Part shown: piece after piece, positions 9,351 to 20,658 of the stretch
Position numbering within the stretch: position 1 is the stretch's first letter
Layout: every line of letters starts with the position of its first letter
Origin: Domibacillus epiphyticus
GTDB taxonomy: Bacteria > Bacillota > Bacilli > Bacillales > Domibacillaceae
Direction of reading: 5' to 3'
Assembly (NCBI RefSeq): GCF_001975785.1
Contig: NZ_MSFI01000009.1
Location: 186,001 to 250,000, forward strand
Length of the DNA stretch: 64,000 bases
Notes under the pieces: model-generated
What the model was told of the DNA's origin: nothing
Database searches by the model: none
The model's input: the letters and a program-made list of their open reading frames with translations, nothing else
Position numbers and translations under genes: made by a program

Positions 9351-9384
9351 GGCGGTTCGACATTAGTTGAACCGTCTTTTTTTA
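9351..9384 (+). terminator. Terminator after fruA
   Basis: A ten-base stem with wobble pairs (GGCGGTTCGA with TTGAACCGTC) around CATTAG, then TTTTTTT. Confidence 0.85.
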
Positions 9385-9441
9385 TGGAAAAACATTATTG
9401 AAAAAGATAGTATTAAAGGAAAAGAGAAACGGGGAGACGTC

Positions 9442-10248
9442 ATGGGAAACTTAACGAATAAGCGAATAGCGATTGCTGGTTCCAGAAAAATGGGAGAAAT
9501 GTGCACAATGGTTCAAAAAAAGGGTGGTATTCCGCTTGAGCGCCCGTTGCAGGAGACAGTGAAATGTTCACCGGACGAAATGAAATCAGCAATTGAAACA
9601 GTTGTTCGACAAGGTGTGGATTGGAGTATTTTTACGACTGGCATAGGCACAACTGTGTTATTTGAAGCAGCGGAATCACTGGGACTTATCAAGGAATTTA
9701 AACAGGTAATTGGTCAGTCACGGATCGCCAGCCGTGGTTATAAAACAGTGCAGGCTTTGAAAAAGTACGGTTTTGAGCCGGAGGTAGTGGACGGAGACGG
9801 TACGAACGCCGGATTAATGTCCGCACTTAAAGATCAGGACATAAACGACAAAAATATTTTCCTGCAGCTGCACGGGGAGCATGTGCCGGCGCTTGAAAAC
9901 TGGCTGGAAGAAAAAGGGGTATCCATATCTTACGTCCTGCCTTATAAAACGACCGTTCCACAGCCCTATGTCGTGTCACAACTTGTAGACGAAGTGATTG
10001 CCGGTAATGTTAAAGGGGTGCTTTTTACCGCATCACCACAAGTGCGCGTATTGTTTCAGGAGGCTTCGGTCCGTGATTTAACTGCTGATCTCGCTAACGC
10101 ATTTAATGAAAAAGTAGTTGCCGGTTCAGTTGGAAAAGTGACAACCGGAACATTGAATGAACATGGTGTTATCCGAGTTGTGTCACCGGAACACGAGCGA
10201 ATGGGCGCGCTTGTTGTAGCAGTTGATGAATATTTTAAAGCTACCTAA
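9442..10248 (+). CDS. Uroporphyrinogen-III synthase (HemD)-like protein
   Basis: About 268 residues with the two-lobed HemD layout. The segment WSIFTTGIGTTVLFEAAESLG resembles the HemD region near the active cleft, and VKGVLFTASPQVRVLFQEA resembles the second-lobe motif. HemD closes the tetrapyrrole ring, but sequence conservation in the family is low. No other haem or sirohaem gene is nearby, so the enzymatic role is unproven. ATG 9442 follows GGGGAGA. It lies alone between the fru operon and ruvAB, a site not used for such a gene in B. subtilis. Confidence 0.7.
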   Translation: MGNLTNKRIAIAGSRKMGEMCTMVQKKGGIPLERPLQETVKCSPDEMKSAIETVVRQGVDWSIFTTGIGTTVLFEAAESLGLIKEFKQVIGQSRIASRGYKTVQALKKYGFEPEVVDGDGTNAGLMSALKDQDINDKNIFLQLHGEHVPALENWLEEKGVSISYVLPYKTTVPQPYVVSQLVDEVIAGNVKGVLFTASPQVRVLFQEASVRDLTADLANAFNEKVVAGSVGKVTTGTLNEHGVIRVVSPEHERMGALVVAVDEYFKAT

Positions 10249-10328
10249 CGATTAGGGAACAAGCGTTTCGTTCTCGGGGCACTTATGGTATGATACAATG
10301 AACGAATCGTGTTAAAGGAGCGGACAAT

Positions 10329-10940
10329 TTGTACGAATACGTAAAAGGGATTATTACTTTCATTGGACCGGAATATATCGTGGTCGAAAATAATGGAATC
10401 GGGTACCGGCTGTTAACGCCAAACCCCTTTGCATTTTCAAAATATGAACAAACAAATGTGACAATCTATGTGTATCATCATGTAAGGGAAGATGCACAGC
10501 TTTTATTTGGCTTTATGACGTTGGAAGAAAAGCGGCTGTTTGAAAAATTAATCAGTGTATCTGGTATCGGTCCGAAAGGCGCTCTTGCTGTGCTTGCTTC
10601 AGGCGAGCCATCTCATGTTGTCGGTGCGATTGACCGTGAAGATGAAGCATACTTAATCAAGTTCCCGGGCATCGGCAAAAAAACTGCCCGTCAAATGATT
10701 TTGGACTTAAAAGGAAAGCTGGATGAAGTTTCACCAGAGCCACTTTCCGGATTATTTCAAACAGAGAACGAACCGGCCGCCCCATCTGGAAATGCTGCTC
10801 TTGAAGAAGCTCTTTTGGCACTTGAAGCGCTCGGTTATTCAGCACGGGAAATTAAACGTATAAACGGACGCCTTGAAAAGGAAGAGAAGATGTCAACAGA
10901 TGAATACATTCGAAAAGGTCTGCAGCTGCTGCTCGGATAA
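10329..10940 (+). CDS. ruvA: Holliday junction branch migration protein RuvA
   Basis: A 203-residue RuvA that binds four-way junctions as a tetramer and loads RuvB. An N-terminal OB fold (MYEYVKGIITFIGPEYIVV) is followed by helix-hairpin-helix motifs (LISVSGIGPKGALAVLAS and LIKFPGIGKKTARQMI). The C-terminal three-helix RuvB-contact domain is at about 150-200. The start is TTG 10329 after AAAGGAGC. ruvB follows 15 bases on. bofC, which precedes ruvA in B. subtilis, is not here. Confidence 0.97.
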   Translation: MYEYVKGIITFIGPEYIVVENNGIGYRLLTPNPFAFSKYEQTNVTIYVYHHVREDAQLLFGFMTLEEKRLFEKLISVSGIGPKGALAVLASGEPSHVVGAIDREDEAYLIKFPGIGKKTARQMILDLKGKLDEVSPEPLSGLFQTENEPAAPSGNAALEEALLALEALGYSAREIKRINGRLEKEEKMSTDEYIRKGLQLLLG

Positions 10941-10955
10941 AAGGAGGGAGCTTGT

Positions 10956-11960
10956 TTGGGAGATAATCGTGTGATCTCAGTCGGTGCAGGAGAAGATGAA
11001 CGGTTTGAAGAACAGTCGCTCCGGCCGAAGACACTGAATCAATATATTGGACAAGATCAAGTGAAGCAAAACCTGTCAATTTTTATTGAAGCGGCTTTAA
11101 AAAGGGAAGAAACGCTTGATCATGTGTTGTTATATGGACCGCCTGGACTTGGAAAAACGACAATGGCAGCTGTTATTGCGAATGAAATGGGAGCGGGATT
11201 CCGGACGACATCGGGACCGGCCATTGAAAGGCCAGGGGATCTCGCTGCGGTTTTAACAGCGCTGGCACCCGGGGATGTGCTATTTATTGATGAAATCCAC
11301 CGTTTGCCTCGTTCAATTGAAGAAGTATTATACCCGGCGATGGAGGACTTTTGTCTTGATATTGTTATTGGGAAAGGACCCGAAGCACGGTCTGTCCGAC
11401 TCGATTTGCCCCCATTTACGTTAATTGGAGCAACGACGCGCGCGGGTTCTTTGTCAGCGCCTCTTCGGGACAGGTTTGGTGTTCACTCTCGGCTTGAATA
11501 TTACTCTACGGAGCAGCTGACTGAAGTGGTTTTACGAACGGCTGACATTTTTGGCACAAAAATAGATGCGCGAGGAGCGGAAGAACTGGCACGCAGGTCA
11601 CGGGGGACACCCCGTATTGCGAACCGTTTGTTAAAACGTGTACGTGACTATGCAGAAGTGCGCGGCAATGGAGACATTACGATTGACAAAGCAAATGAAG
11701 CCCTGGAACTTTTACAAGTTGATCGGCTTGGACTTGATCATATTGACCATAAGCTGTTAACGACAATTCTTGGCCGTTTTAAGGGCGGTCCGGTTGGTCT
11801 TGAGACACTTGCTGCAAGTATTGGGGAAGAATCGACAACAATTGAAGATGTGTATGAACCATACTTATTGCAAATTGGCTTTCTTCAGCGGACCCCTCGC
11901 GGAAGGATCGCGCTGCCTGCTGCATATGAACATTTTCATCTGGAGGTGCCAACTTCATGA
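10956..11960 (+). CDS. ruvB: Holliday junction helicase motor RuvB
   Basis: A 334-residue AAA+ ATPase that drives branch migration with RuvA. Walker A is [10 protein letters not shown] (about 66), Walker B is [10 protein letters not shown], sensor 1 is [10 protein letters not shown], and the arginine finger region is LRDRFGV. The C-terminal winged helix (about 255-330) includes [11 protein letters not shown]. The TTG start at 10956 follows AAGGAGGGAG. It overlaps the next gene by four bases. Confidence 0.98.
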   Translation: MGDNRVISVGAGEDERFEEQSLRPKTLNQYIGQDQVKQNLSIFIEAALKREETLDHVLLYGPPGLGKTTMAAVIANEMGAGFRTTSGPAIERPGDLAAVLTALAPGDVLFIDEIHRLPRSIEEVLYPAMEDFCLDIVIGKGPEARSVRLDLPPFTLIGATTRAGSLSAPLRDRFGVHSRLEYYSTEQLTEVVLRTADIFGTKIDARGAEELARRSRGTPRIANRLLKRVRDYAEVRGNGDITIDKANEALELLQVDRLGLDHIDHKLLTTILGRFKGGPVGLETLAASIGEESTTIEDVYEPYLLQIGFLQRTPRGRIALPAAYEHFHLEVPTS

Positions 11961-12163
11961 CAGGAATGGGTAAACTATTAATGATTATTGGGGCAGTACT
12001 CCTTGTTCTTGGCTTTTTCATGCAGTTTACAAAACTAGGCCGTCTGCCCGGAGATATTGTCATAAAAAAAGAAAATGCGACTTTTTATTTTCCAATTGTA
12101 ACGTCAATCGTTGCAAGTATTGTGCTGTCGCTTATTTTTTATGTAATTGGAAAATGGAAATAA
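11957..12163 (+). CDS. DUF2905 small membrane protein (YrzS-like)
   Basis: A 68-residue protein with two membrane helices ([18 protein letters not shown] and [20 protein letters not shown]) joined by a short conserved loop, [19 protein letters not shown]. That loop is the hallmark of the DUF2905 family, whose function is unknown. It is coupled to ruvB by an ATGA overlap and lies in the ruvAB-queA-tgt-yajC operon, as in other Bacillaceae. Confidence 0.88.
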   Translation: MTGMGKLLMIIGAVLLVLGFFMQFTKLGRLPGDIVIKKENATFYFPIVTSIVASIVLSLIFYVIGKWK

Positions 12164-12177
12164 ATAGAGGTGTGAAG

Positions 12178-14362
<2,185 letters not shown>

Positions 14363-14396
14363 CGTTGTTGTTTTTAGAAAGGAGTGAAAATCGAAT

Positions 14397-14663
14397 ATGA
14401 ATCAATTAGCGCAGTTTTTACCATTAATCGTCATGTTTGCGTTGTTTTATTTCCTGCTGATCCGTCCGCAGCGAAAGCGCCAGCGTCAAGTAATGGAAAT
14501 GCAAAACAATCTGCAAAAAGGTGATAAAATTGTCACGATTGGCGGGCTTCACGGAATGATCGAATCATCCGATGAAACGACTGTCACGATCGTTGTAGGC
14601 GACGGCACACGTTTAACATTTGACCGTTCTGCTGTACGCGACGTTGCTGATAAAGGCAATTAA
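14397..14663 (+). CDS. yajC: Preprotein translocase subunit YajC
   Basis: An 88-residue single-pass membrane protein. One N-terminal helix (QFLPLIVMFALFYFLLIRP) is followed by the conserved QRKRQRQVMEMQNNLQKGDKIVTIGGLHG region. YajC associates with SecDF, whose gene lies 2.1 kb downstream beyond the reverse-oriented spoVB. The ribosome binding site is AAAGGAGTG. Confidence 0.95.
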   Translation: MNQLAQFLPLIVMFALFYFLLIRPQRKRQRQVMEMQNNLQKGDKIVTIGGLHGMIESSDETTVTIVVGDGTRLTFDRSAVRDVADKGN

Positions 14664-14670
14664 TCAATAG

Positions 14671-14710
14671 GAGCTTCCAGAGCCAATGTCTCTGGAGGCT
14701 CTTTCTTTTT
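14671..14710 (+). terminator. Bidirectional terminator between yajC and spoVB
   Basis: A 12-bp stem (GAGCTTCCAGAG with CTCTGGAGGCTC) and a seven-base loop, followed by a T-rich run. The genes converge and the hairpin abuts the spoVB stop. Confidence 0.88.
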
Positions 14711-16223
14711 ATGAACGCCAAAACAGCAGTGTCGATATATCATTTTTCTTAAAAATTCCAAGGGCAATTGCTCCGAACATATAGACAATAAAACAAAACA
14801 CGATACCGCTTAACAGGTATGGAACGGGTGCTGCAGCTAAAAACGGCATAGCTGATTTAACTGCGAAATACGTAAAGACAAGCAGCAGCGCCATTTTTAC
14901 ATAAAGACCGTATTGCAGTTTCATCGGCACTGCTTTTAACATAGAAGCAGTATGAAGAAGCGTGACGAGCACGATGCTCACAGCTATGCCGATTGCCGCC
15001 CCTGTAATGCCAAATTGGGGAAGACGGGCAAATAAATAAATGACGCACAGCTTTACAGCTGCACCGAAAAAACTGTTCATCATGGCAGCTCTTGATAAAT
15101 TCAGTGCCTGCAAAACAGCCTGCAGCGGTCCCTGGCAGTAGTATAAAAGAAAAAATGGCGCCATGAATTGAATTAAACCGGCCCCTTTTTCAGTATGATA
15201 CATCACGGCCATAAGCTGCTCTGAAAATAGAAACAGTACAATCACCGCCAAACCGCCTGATGAAAAACAAAAACGAAGAGACTCATTGATGCGCCATGCA
15301 ATCGCACTATATTGCTTTTTACTATATGATTCACTAATATCAGGCACAAGGGAAGAAGATAGAGCAAGCGTTAAAAAGGACGGCAAAAACATAAGCGGGA
15401 GCGCATAACCGGTTAACACACCATACTCTTTCATTGCGGCTCCAGCGGTTATTCCGGCGATTGCTAAACTCTTAACAACAACAATCGGTTCTAAAAACCA
15501 GGCGCCAGATCCAATGAGCCGGCTTCCGACAGCCGGCAGTGCTGTTTCAGCGAGCTCGGTTGTCAGCTGACGGTTCGTTCTTTTGCCAGGCCACTTACGA
15601 ATTTTCCGCCATTCAAATCGAAATGACAAAAGTAAATACATAAGGGAAGCAAGCTCGCCAGCAGAGGCAGCGGCCATCGCGCCAGCTGCCGCATATTCGA
15701 TTCCATACGGAAGGAGCATACGGCCTGACACAATAATAAGACCAATTCTAACAATTTGTTCAATTAACTGTGATAGCGCTGCTGGCTTCATATTCATCTT
15801 TCCATGTAAATATCCCCGCAAAATTGATGAGATCGCAATAATTGGAACGGATGGGGCAATTGCATATAGTGGATAAACGGCACGTCTGTCCTGAAAAAGC
15901 GTTTCTGCCAAGTAGGGAGCAATCACGATTAAAAGTGGAGTAAACACAGCAGCGAGTGTCAGTGTGAAAAAAAGCGAACTGATGAAAATGTGTTTCCGCT
16001 GCTGATCGTTTTCCGCTGCGGCTATACTGCGCGTTACCGCAACCGGCAATCCAAACTGTACGGCAGTTACCGTTAAAATAAATGCCGGAAACACGGCCAT
16101 GTATAGTCCGACACCTTCTTCGCCAATTAAACGTGCGATGATCATTCTGTTAACGAAACCGAGTATTTTGACAAGAAAAATGGCTCCTGCCAGCCACATC
16201 GTTCCTTTTATAAATGAGGACAA
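14709..16223 (-). CDS. spoVB: Stage V sporulation protein B (lipid II flippase family)
   Basis: A polytopic MATE/MviN-type membrane protein of about 504 residues with some 14 hydrophobic segments. The N-terminus SSFIKGTMWLAGAIFLVKILGFVNRMIIARLIGEEGVGLYM closely matches SpoVB, required for spore cortex peptidoglycan synthesis. I chose TTG 16223, preceded by AAAGGCGGTGA; an upstream in-frame ATG at 16289 adds a poorly conserved leader. It is transcribed against its neighbours, as in B. subtilis, where it is a mother-cell gene. Confidence 0.9.
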   Translation of the reverse strand: MSSFIKGTMWLAGAIFLVKILGFVNRMIIARLIGEEGVGLYMAVFPAFILTVTAVQFGLPVAVTRSIAAAENDQQRKHIFISSLFFTLTLAAVFTPLLIVIAPYLAETLFQDRRAVYPLYAIAPSVPIIAISSILRGYLHGKMNMKPAALSQLIEQIVRIGLIIVSGRMLLPYGIEYAAAGAMAAASAGELASLMYLLLSFRFEWRKIRKWPGKRTNRQLTTELAETALPAVGSRLIGSGAWFLEPIVVVKSLAIAGITAGAAMKEYGVLTGYALPLMFLPSFLTLALSSSLVPDISESYSKKQYSAIAWRINESLRFCFSSGGLAVIVLFLFSEQLMAVMYHTEKGAGLIQFMAPFFLLYYCQGPLQAVLQALNLSRAAMMNSFFGAAVKLCVIYLFARLPQFGITGAAIGIAVSIVLVTLLHTASMLKAVPMKLQYGLYVKMALLLVFTYFAVKSAMPFLAAAPVPYLLSGIVFCFIVYMFGAIALGIFKKNDISTLLFWRS

Positions 16224-16320
16224 TGCGTCACCGCCTTTTCCAGAAAAGTAATTGTGAAGAAAATATTGTATAATGAGATATATGTACAAAGAGGGACGAG
16301 CATGACAGGGGGGAAGATTG

Positions 16321-16635
16321 ATGGAAATGCATCCGTATGAAAGACACTATCACAAGCTTTTGCCTGCATTAGTTAGTAAAGTAGAAGAGTTCAAGCTGTT
16401 TCAGTATGAAACGGCGGATGTTCCAACTTTATGGTCTTATTTAACAAAAAAAAAATGGAAAACGTCAGAAAAAGATCTGGCGATTTCAAAACTTGTAGCG
16501 GATGTATTATCTGTGAAGCCGGGTGAGTATATGAATTTTAGGCAGGTAAACGCGTATAAATCTCCTGAATGGAGTGAGCCCCTTTCAGATCAAGAAATGA
16601 GCTTTTTGTTTGAACCGCGTAAAGATAGGGAGTAA
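16321..16635 (+). CDS. comN: Post-transcriptional regulator ComN (YrzD)
   Basis: A 104-residue soluble protein with the family core HPYERHYHKLLPALVSKVEEF and the C-terminal RQVNAYKSPEWSEPLSDQE. ComN in B. subtilis controls comE mRNA after transcription. Its position between spoVB and secDF is conserved. ATG 16321 is five bases after AGGGGGGAAG. A simple terminator follows. Confidence 0.85.
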   Translation: MEMHPYERHYHKLLPALVSKVEEFKLFQYETADVPTLWSYLTKKKWKTSEKDLAISKLVADVLSVKPGEYMNFRQVNAYKSPEWSEPLSDQEMSFLFEPRKDRE

Positions 16636-16678
16636 ATTGACAGTCTCTTTTTTCTCATTCATAATGAATTGTGCTGAG

Positions 16679-16709
16679 GAATTCTGGTGAACGATGCCGG
16701 AATTTTTTT
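16679..16709 (+). terminator. Terminator after comN
   Basis: GAATTCTGG pairs with CCGGAATTT across a nine-base loop, followed by a T run. Confidence 0.75.
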
Positions 16710-16750
16710 CATCAATTGTTTTTTTAGTATATTAAGGAGTGGAAATTGAA

Positions 16751-19015
16751 ATGGTTAAGCGGAGCCGGATCGTGTCGTTTTTTCTCATCGTCGTTGTCTT
16801 ATTTAGCACGATGGGCGGAACAGCGAACGAGATCTTGAAAAATATTAAACTCGGTCTGGATTTACAGGGTGGATTTGAAGTGCTGTATGAAGTAGAGCCT
16901 GTAAAAGAAGGACAAAAAATTACCGAAAGTGTTGTAGCGGATACTGCAGAAGCTTTAGATAAGCGCATCAATGTTCTCGGTGTCAGTGAACCGAGTATTC
17001 AGGTGGAAGAAGGGAACCGTATACGCGTCCAGCTTGCTGGTGTAGAGGATCAGGAGCAGGCACGCAGTTTGCTGTCCACCCAGGCAAATTTATCATTTCG
17101 TGATGTAAACGACAAGCTGATGATGGACGGAAGCGATTTGGTTGAAGGTGGCGCTTCGCAGTCGTTTACCGAAAACGGCCAGCCAAACGTAGTCATTAAG
17201 CTAAAAGATAGCGAGAAGTTTAAAGAGGTAACGGAAAAAATTGTTGCCATGGCACCGAACAACCAGCTTGTCATTTGGCTCGATTTTGAAGAAGGCAAAG
17301 ATTCATTTGCAGCGGAGAGTCAAAAAGAAGATCCCAAATTTTTGTCTGCCCCTAATGTAAGTGAAGTCTTTGATACAAATGAAGTGACGATCGAAGGAAG
17401 TTTTACTGCTGAAGAAGCACAGAACTTAGCTGCAATGCTAAAAGCAGGTGCGCTTCCAGTAAAACTGAATGAGGTGTATTCGACATCTGTAGGCGCCCAA
17501 TTTGGTGTACAGGCCCTCGATCAAACCATTTTTGCCGGAATTGTCGGTATTGGACTTATATTCCTGTTCATGATTATCTATTACCGCCTGCCAGGTGCTG
17601 TCGCCGTCATTACATTGTCAGCCTTTCTCTATTTAACATTGCTTTTTTTCGAATTGGTGAATGGTGTCATGACACTTCCAGGTATTGCAGCGCTTATTCT
17701 CGGTGTTGGAATGGCGGTGGATGCGAATATTATTACATTTGAGCGGATTCGTGAAGAAATAAAAATTGGCCGTCCAATACGTGCGGCGTTTCAAACCGGA
17801 AGCAAAAATGCTTTCCTAACCGTTGTAGATGCCAATCTGACTACCCTGCTGGCCGGGGGCGTTCTGTTTTATTTTGGCACAAGTTCGGTAAAAGGTTTTG
17901 CGACGACTCTAATTATTAGTATTATCGTTAGCTTTATCACCTCTATATGGGGTGCACGCGTTTTACTCGGTTTGCTTGTAAACAGTAACTGGCTGAAAGA
18001 TAAACCCGGACTATTTGGTGTGAAAAAATCAGATATCCATCCGATCAGTGAAGGGTATGAGGCGCTTGATTTGCCAACGCGCTTCGATAAATTTGATTTC
18101 GTTAAACCGCACAAAAAACTGTTTGCATTTTCTCTAGTGGCGATCATTGCGGGTATGATCGTGCTCGGCATATTCCGTCTGAATCTAGGAATCGATTTTT
18201 CAAGCGGGTCACGCCTGGAGTTTATGGCAAGTGAACCGGTAACGGAACAGGCTGTTCAGGCAGAGCTGGAAAAAACGGGATTTGAAGCGGGGACACCGTC
18301 TATTGGCGGCAACGATAACACAATTGTGTCAGCGCGCTTTGATAAGGCGTTAACACAAACGGAAATTGCTAAAGTGAAAGCACAGTTCAATGAAGCATTT
18401 GGGGTTGAACCAAACGTAAGTACTGTATCGCCTGTTATCGGGAAAGAACTTGCTAAAAATGCAGTGAAGGCGCTGGCGATTGCAGCGATCGGCATCATAT
18501 TGTATGTGGCATTTCGTTTTGAGCTTTATATGGGTGTTGCAGCTGTTCTGGCACTGCTGCATGATGTATTTTTCATTATCGCGTTTTTCAGCTTAACGCG
18601 TCTTGAAGTAGATATTACATTTATTGCTGCGGTTCTGACGATCGTCGGTTATTCGATTAATGATACAATCGTAACGTTTGACCGGATGCGTGAAAATATG
18701 ATGAAAAAGCGAAAAATTACAGCACCGGAAGAACTGGACGATATCGTCAATAAAAGTTTGCGTCAAACATTAACCCGGTCATTAAACACAGTCTTAACTG
18801 TTGTTATTGCCGTTGTGGCGCTTATCATTTTTGGCAGCCCATCTATTTTGAACTTCTCGATTGCCCTGCTTGTCGGCTTAATTGGCGGTGCGTACTCATC
18901 GATCTTTATCGCCTCACAGCTGTGGCTCATCTGGAAAAAGAAAGAATTAAAGAAAAAAGGCACACTTATTACTTATAAAGAAAAAAATACAAATAAAGAT
19001 GAGCTTCAAGTATAA
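16751..19015 (+). CDS. secDF: Fused protein translocase subunit SecDF
   Basis: A 754-residue RND-type export motor that helps SecYEG complete protein secretion. The SecD half (about 1-440) has a first membrane helix, the D1 motif LGLDLQGGFEVLYEV, a large extracytoplasmic domain, and GVGMAVDANIITFERIREE in the membrane part. The SecF half (about 450-750) has LGIDFSSGSRLEFM and the motif GYSINDTIVTFDRMREN. Separate secD and secF genes are common elsewhere; the fusion is typical of Bacillus. ATG 16751 lies eight bases after AAGGAGTGG. Confidence 0.97.
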   Translation: MVKRSRIVSFFLIVVVLFSTMGGTANEILKNIKLGLDLQGGFEVLYEVEPVKEGQKITESVVADTAEALDKRINVLGVSEPSIQVEEGNRIRVQLAGVEDQEQARSLLSTQANLSFRDVNDKLMMDGSDLVEGGASQSFTENGQPNVVIKLKDSEKFKEVTEKIVAMAPNNQLVIWLDFEEGKDSFAAESQKEDPKFLSAPNVSEVFDTNEVTIEGSFTAEEAQNLAAMLKAGALPVKLNEVYSTSVGAQFGVQALDQTIFAGIVGIGLIFLFMIIYYRLPGAVAVITLSAFLYLTLLFFELVNGVMTLPGIAALILGVGMAVDANIITFERIREEIKIGRPIRAAFQTGSKNAFLTVVDANLTTLLAGGVLFYFGTSSVKGFATTLIISIIVSFITSIWGARVLLGLLVNSNWLKDKPGLFGVKKSDIHPISEGYEALDLPTRFDKFDFVKPHKKLFAFSLVAIIAGMIVLGIFRLNLGIDFSSGSRLEFMASEPVTEQAVQAELEKTGFEAGTPSIGGNDNTIVSARFDKALTQTEIAKVKAQFNEAFGVEPNVSTVSPVIGKELAKNAVKALAIAAIGIILYVAFRFELYMGVAAVLALLHDVFFIIAFFSLTRLEVDITFIAAVLTIVGYSINDTIVTFDRMRENMMKKRKITAPEELDDIVNKSLRQTLTRSLNTVLTVVIAVVALIIFGSPSILNFSIALLVGLIGGAYSSIFIASQLWLIWKKKELKKKGTLITYKEKNTNKDELQV

Positions 19016-19016
19016 G

Positions 19017-19050
19017 AAAAAGAGTCGGGGTCTGTACCCTGACTCTTTTT
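19017..19050 (+). terminator. Bidirectional terminator between secDF and the C45-type hydrolase
   Basis: AGAGTC-GGG and CCC-T-GACTCT form the stem, with A and T runs on the two sides. It overlaps the last codons of the converging gene. Confidence 0.85.
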
Positions 19051-20092
19051 ACATATGTACGAACATCTCACTGGAATCAATTTTTCCGAAAATGCGTGTG
19101 ATCGGAAAACGCTCACCATTTTTCCATCTCTTGAAATCAATTGGGACGGGGCGTGCATTTTCGCCAATTCCGACGAGTACGCGCAAAGTAGCCGGCTCAT
19201 ACACGGTCGTATGAAGGGTGCCGGACCAGCTGCTATATTTTTTCTTGAAAACGCCGAATGATGGATCATTAAACAGTGTATAGGCTTCTCCAGCGGAATG
19301 AGGTTTTCGTGAATAGGATTCTAAAGCAGCAAGCCGTTCTTTTGATTCAGCCGTATGGTATCTATTTTCACCCGCCAATTGATCGGACAAAAAATGATTT
19401 GTACACACGAATGTATTTCGATGTACATGCACACCACGGGGGGATGCTTCGACAACAGCGCTCTGAAGCGATGCGTCATAAAGTGAATAATTAAATGAGT
19501 GGCGGTGTGGAACAGCTGAAAGGAGCTCAATTGCTTCTTCTGTCGTCGCACATGAATCAAGTATAAGCCGGGCAATCATGCTGCACGTAAAGCCTTCTTC
19601 AGCACGTCGGCGATTGACAAAGTGAAAACCGATAACGAGTCCTTTTTCATTCATCCCGTCAATACGTCCAACCATTCGGCCGCTTATGCCAATTGAAGCA
19701 TAACCGTGATCCGGCTGCCAAAGCAAAAGCCTTCCTTCATACGTTTTTGGATGAAAGTCGTAATTCCGGGCAAATAAGCCATTTTGCATCATGGCAGAGC
19801 AGCCGCTGTTTACGTCATCAAGCTGAAAGCCGCTATATTCATGGATGACATCGTACAGTGTCCAGCCAAGTGCTTCCGCCATTCCTTCAAACTCTTCCCA
19901 CATAACGGGCGCAAAATCATTAAAATACCGTTTGACACGCTGAAAATCAATGCTATACGAACGAATGGATTTTTTTCGCCGCTTTTGATGTATATGAAAG
20001 AGAGGCGTTACTTTTAATTTTTCCCCTGCTAAAACCCCGAGGTCATAATAGCTTCCTCTGCCTTGAATCACATTCACATAAAACCGCTGCAT
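19049..20092 (-). CDS. Acyl-CoA:6-APA acyltransferase / linear-amide hydrolase family protein (C45-type)
   Basis: About 347 residues, an Ntn-hydrolase type protein. The expected nucleophile is Cys98 in DDVNSGCSAMM; autoproteolysis between Gly97 and Cys98 would expose it. NGLFARNYDFHP and GRIDGMNEKGLVIGFHFVN match the family, which cleaves or transfers acyl groups on amide bonds. The substrate cannot be told from sequence. No signal peptide is seen. I chose ATG 20092 (MQRFYVNVIQGRG); a longer reading frame to 20269 would overlap the divergent neighbour. B. subtilis has no gene here. Confidence 0.8.
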   Translation of the reverse strand: MQRFYVNVIQGRGSYYDLGVLAGEKLKVTPLFHIHQKRRKKSIRSYSIDFQRVKRYFNDFAPVMWEEFEGMAEALGWTLYDVIHEYSGFQLDDVNSGCSAMMQNGLFARNYDFHPKTYEGRLLLWQPDHGYASIGISGRMVGRIDGMNEKGLVIGFHFVNRRRAEEGFTCSMIARLILDSCATTEEAIELLSAVPHRHSFNYSLYDASLQSAVVEASPRGVHVHRNTFVCTNHFLSDQLAGENRYHTAESKERLAALESYSRKPHSAGEAYTLFNDPSFGVFKKKYSSWSGTLHTTVYEPATLRVLVGIGENARPVPIDFKRWKNGERFPITRIFGKIDSSEMFVHM

Positions 20093-20220
20093 AACAATCC
20101 TGCTTTCTTTTTTCTTTATATCGTGATCGTTTTCAAGATGAATTTCAAGGAGAATGTTCTTCGGTATGTTTTGCGAGCCGTGACAATAGGGAAAAGAACC
20201 CCATGCAAGGAGGGATAAAG

Positions 20221-20553
20221 ATGAAAATACAAACGGCACTAATTTTAGGATTGATTTTTGCATTGGCAACAGCCATTTTTGCGGTAGTGAACGTTGATCC
20301 AGTCACCGTAAACTATGTATTTGGCCGAGGTGAGTGGCCGCTTATTCTTGTTATCTTATTTTCTATTTTAATGGGTGGTTCCGTTATTTTCATGTTCGGC
20401 TTGCTTCAAACAGCCAAGCTTAAGCAGCAAAATAAAGATCTTCTCCGTCAAAATGAGCTGCTAAAAAAAGAGCTGCATGAAATAAAACAGAAAAATCGAG
20501 AAACATTACATCCAGATGCAAATTCAATACGCTTGGTCCCGGATGGGGAATAA
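20221..20553 (+). CDS. LapA-domain membrane protein (YrvD-like)
   Basis: A 110-residue protein with two membrane helices (TALILGLIFALATAIFAVVNV and WPLILVILFSILMGGSVIFMFGLL) and a basic coiled-coil tail (KLKQQNKDLLRQNELLKKELHEIKQK). This is the lipopolysaccharide-assembly-protein-A (LapA) domain, which in Gram-positives has no LPS role and unknown function. ATG 20221 follows AAGGAGGG. It precedes recJ, as yrvD does in B. subtilis. Confidence 0.85.
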   Translation: MKIQTALILGLIFALATAIFAVVNVDPVTVNYVFGRGEWPLILVILFSILMGGSVIFMFGLLQTAKLKQQNKDLLRQNELLKKELHEIKQKNRETLHPDANSIRLVPDGE

Positions 20554-20555
20554 TG

Positions 20556-20602
20556 AAAACCGGCACCGGAACGAAATGAAATCGTTTCGGTGCCGGTTTT
20601 CT
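20556..20602 (+). terminator. Strong terminator after the LapA-domain gene
   Basis: An almost perfect 19-bp stem (AACCGGCACCGGAACGA with TCGTTTCGGTGCCGGTT plus flanking A-T pairs) and a T run. Confidence 0.92.
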
Positions 20603-20658
20603 CGTTATTGTCATTTCGTTATAGGAGCCGTATAATAAGTAGGTTGTGGGGTGAAATT

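Noticed and set aside
16239-16300. TATACAAT upstream of spoVB as a sigma-E promoter
   Set aside because: The -10 is one base off, and no -35 ATA is found at the right spacing.
20093-20269. N-terminal extension of the C45-type hydrolase as a signal peptide
   Set aside because: The hydrophobic stretch would overlap the divergent LapA-domain gene and its ribosome binding site, and homology starts at MQRFYVNVIQ.
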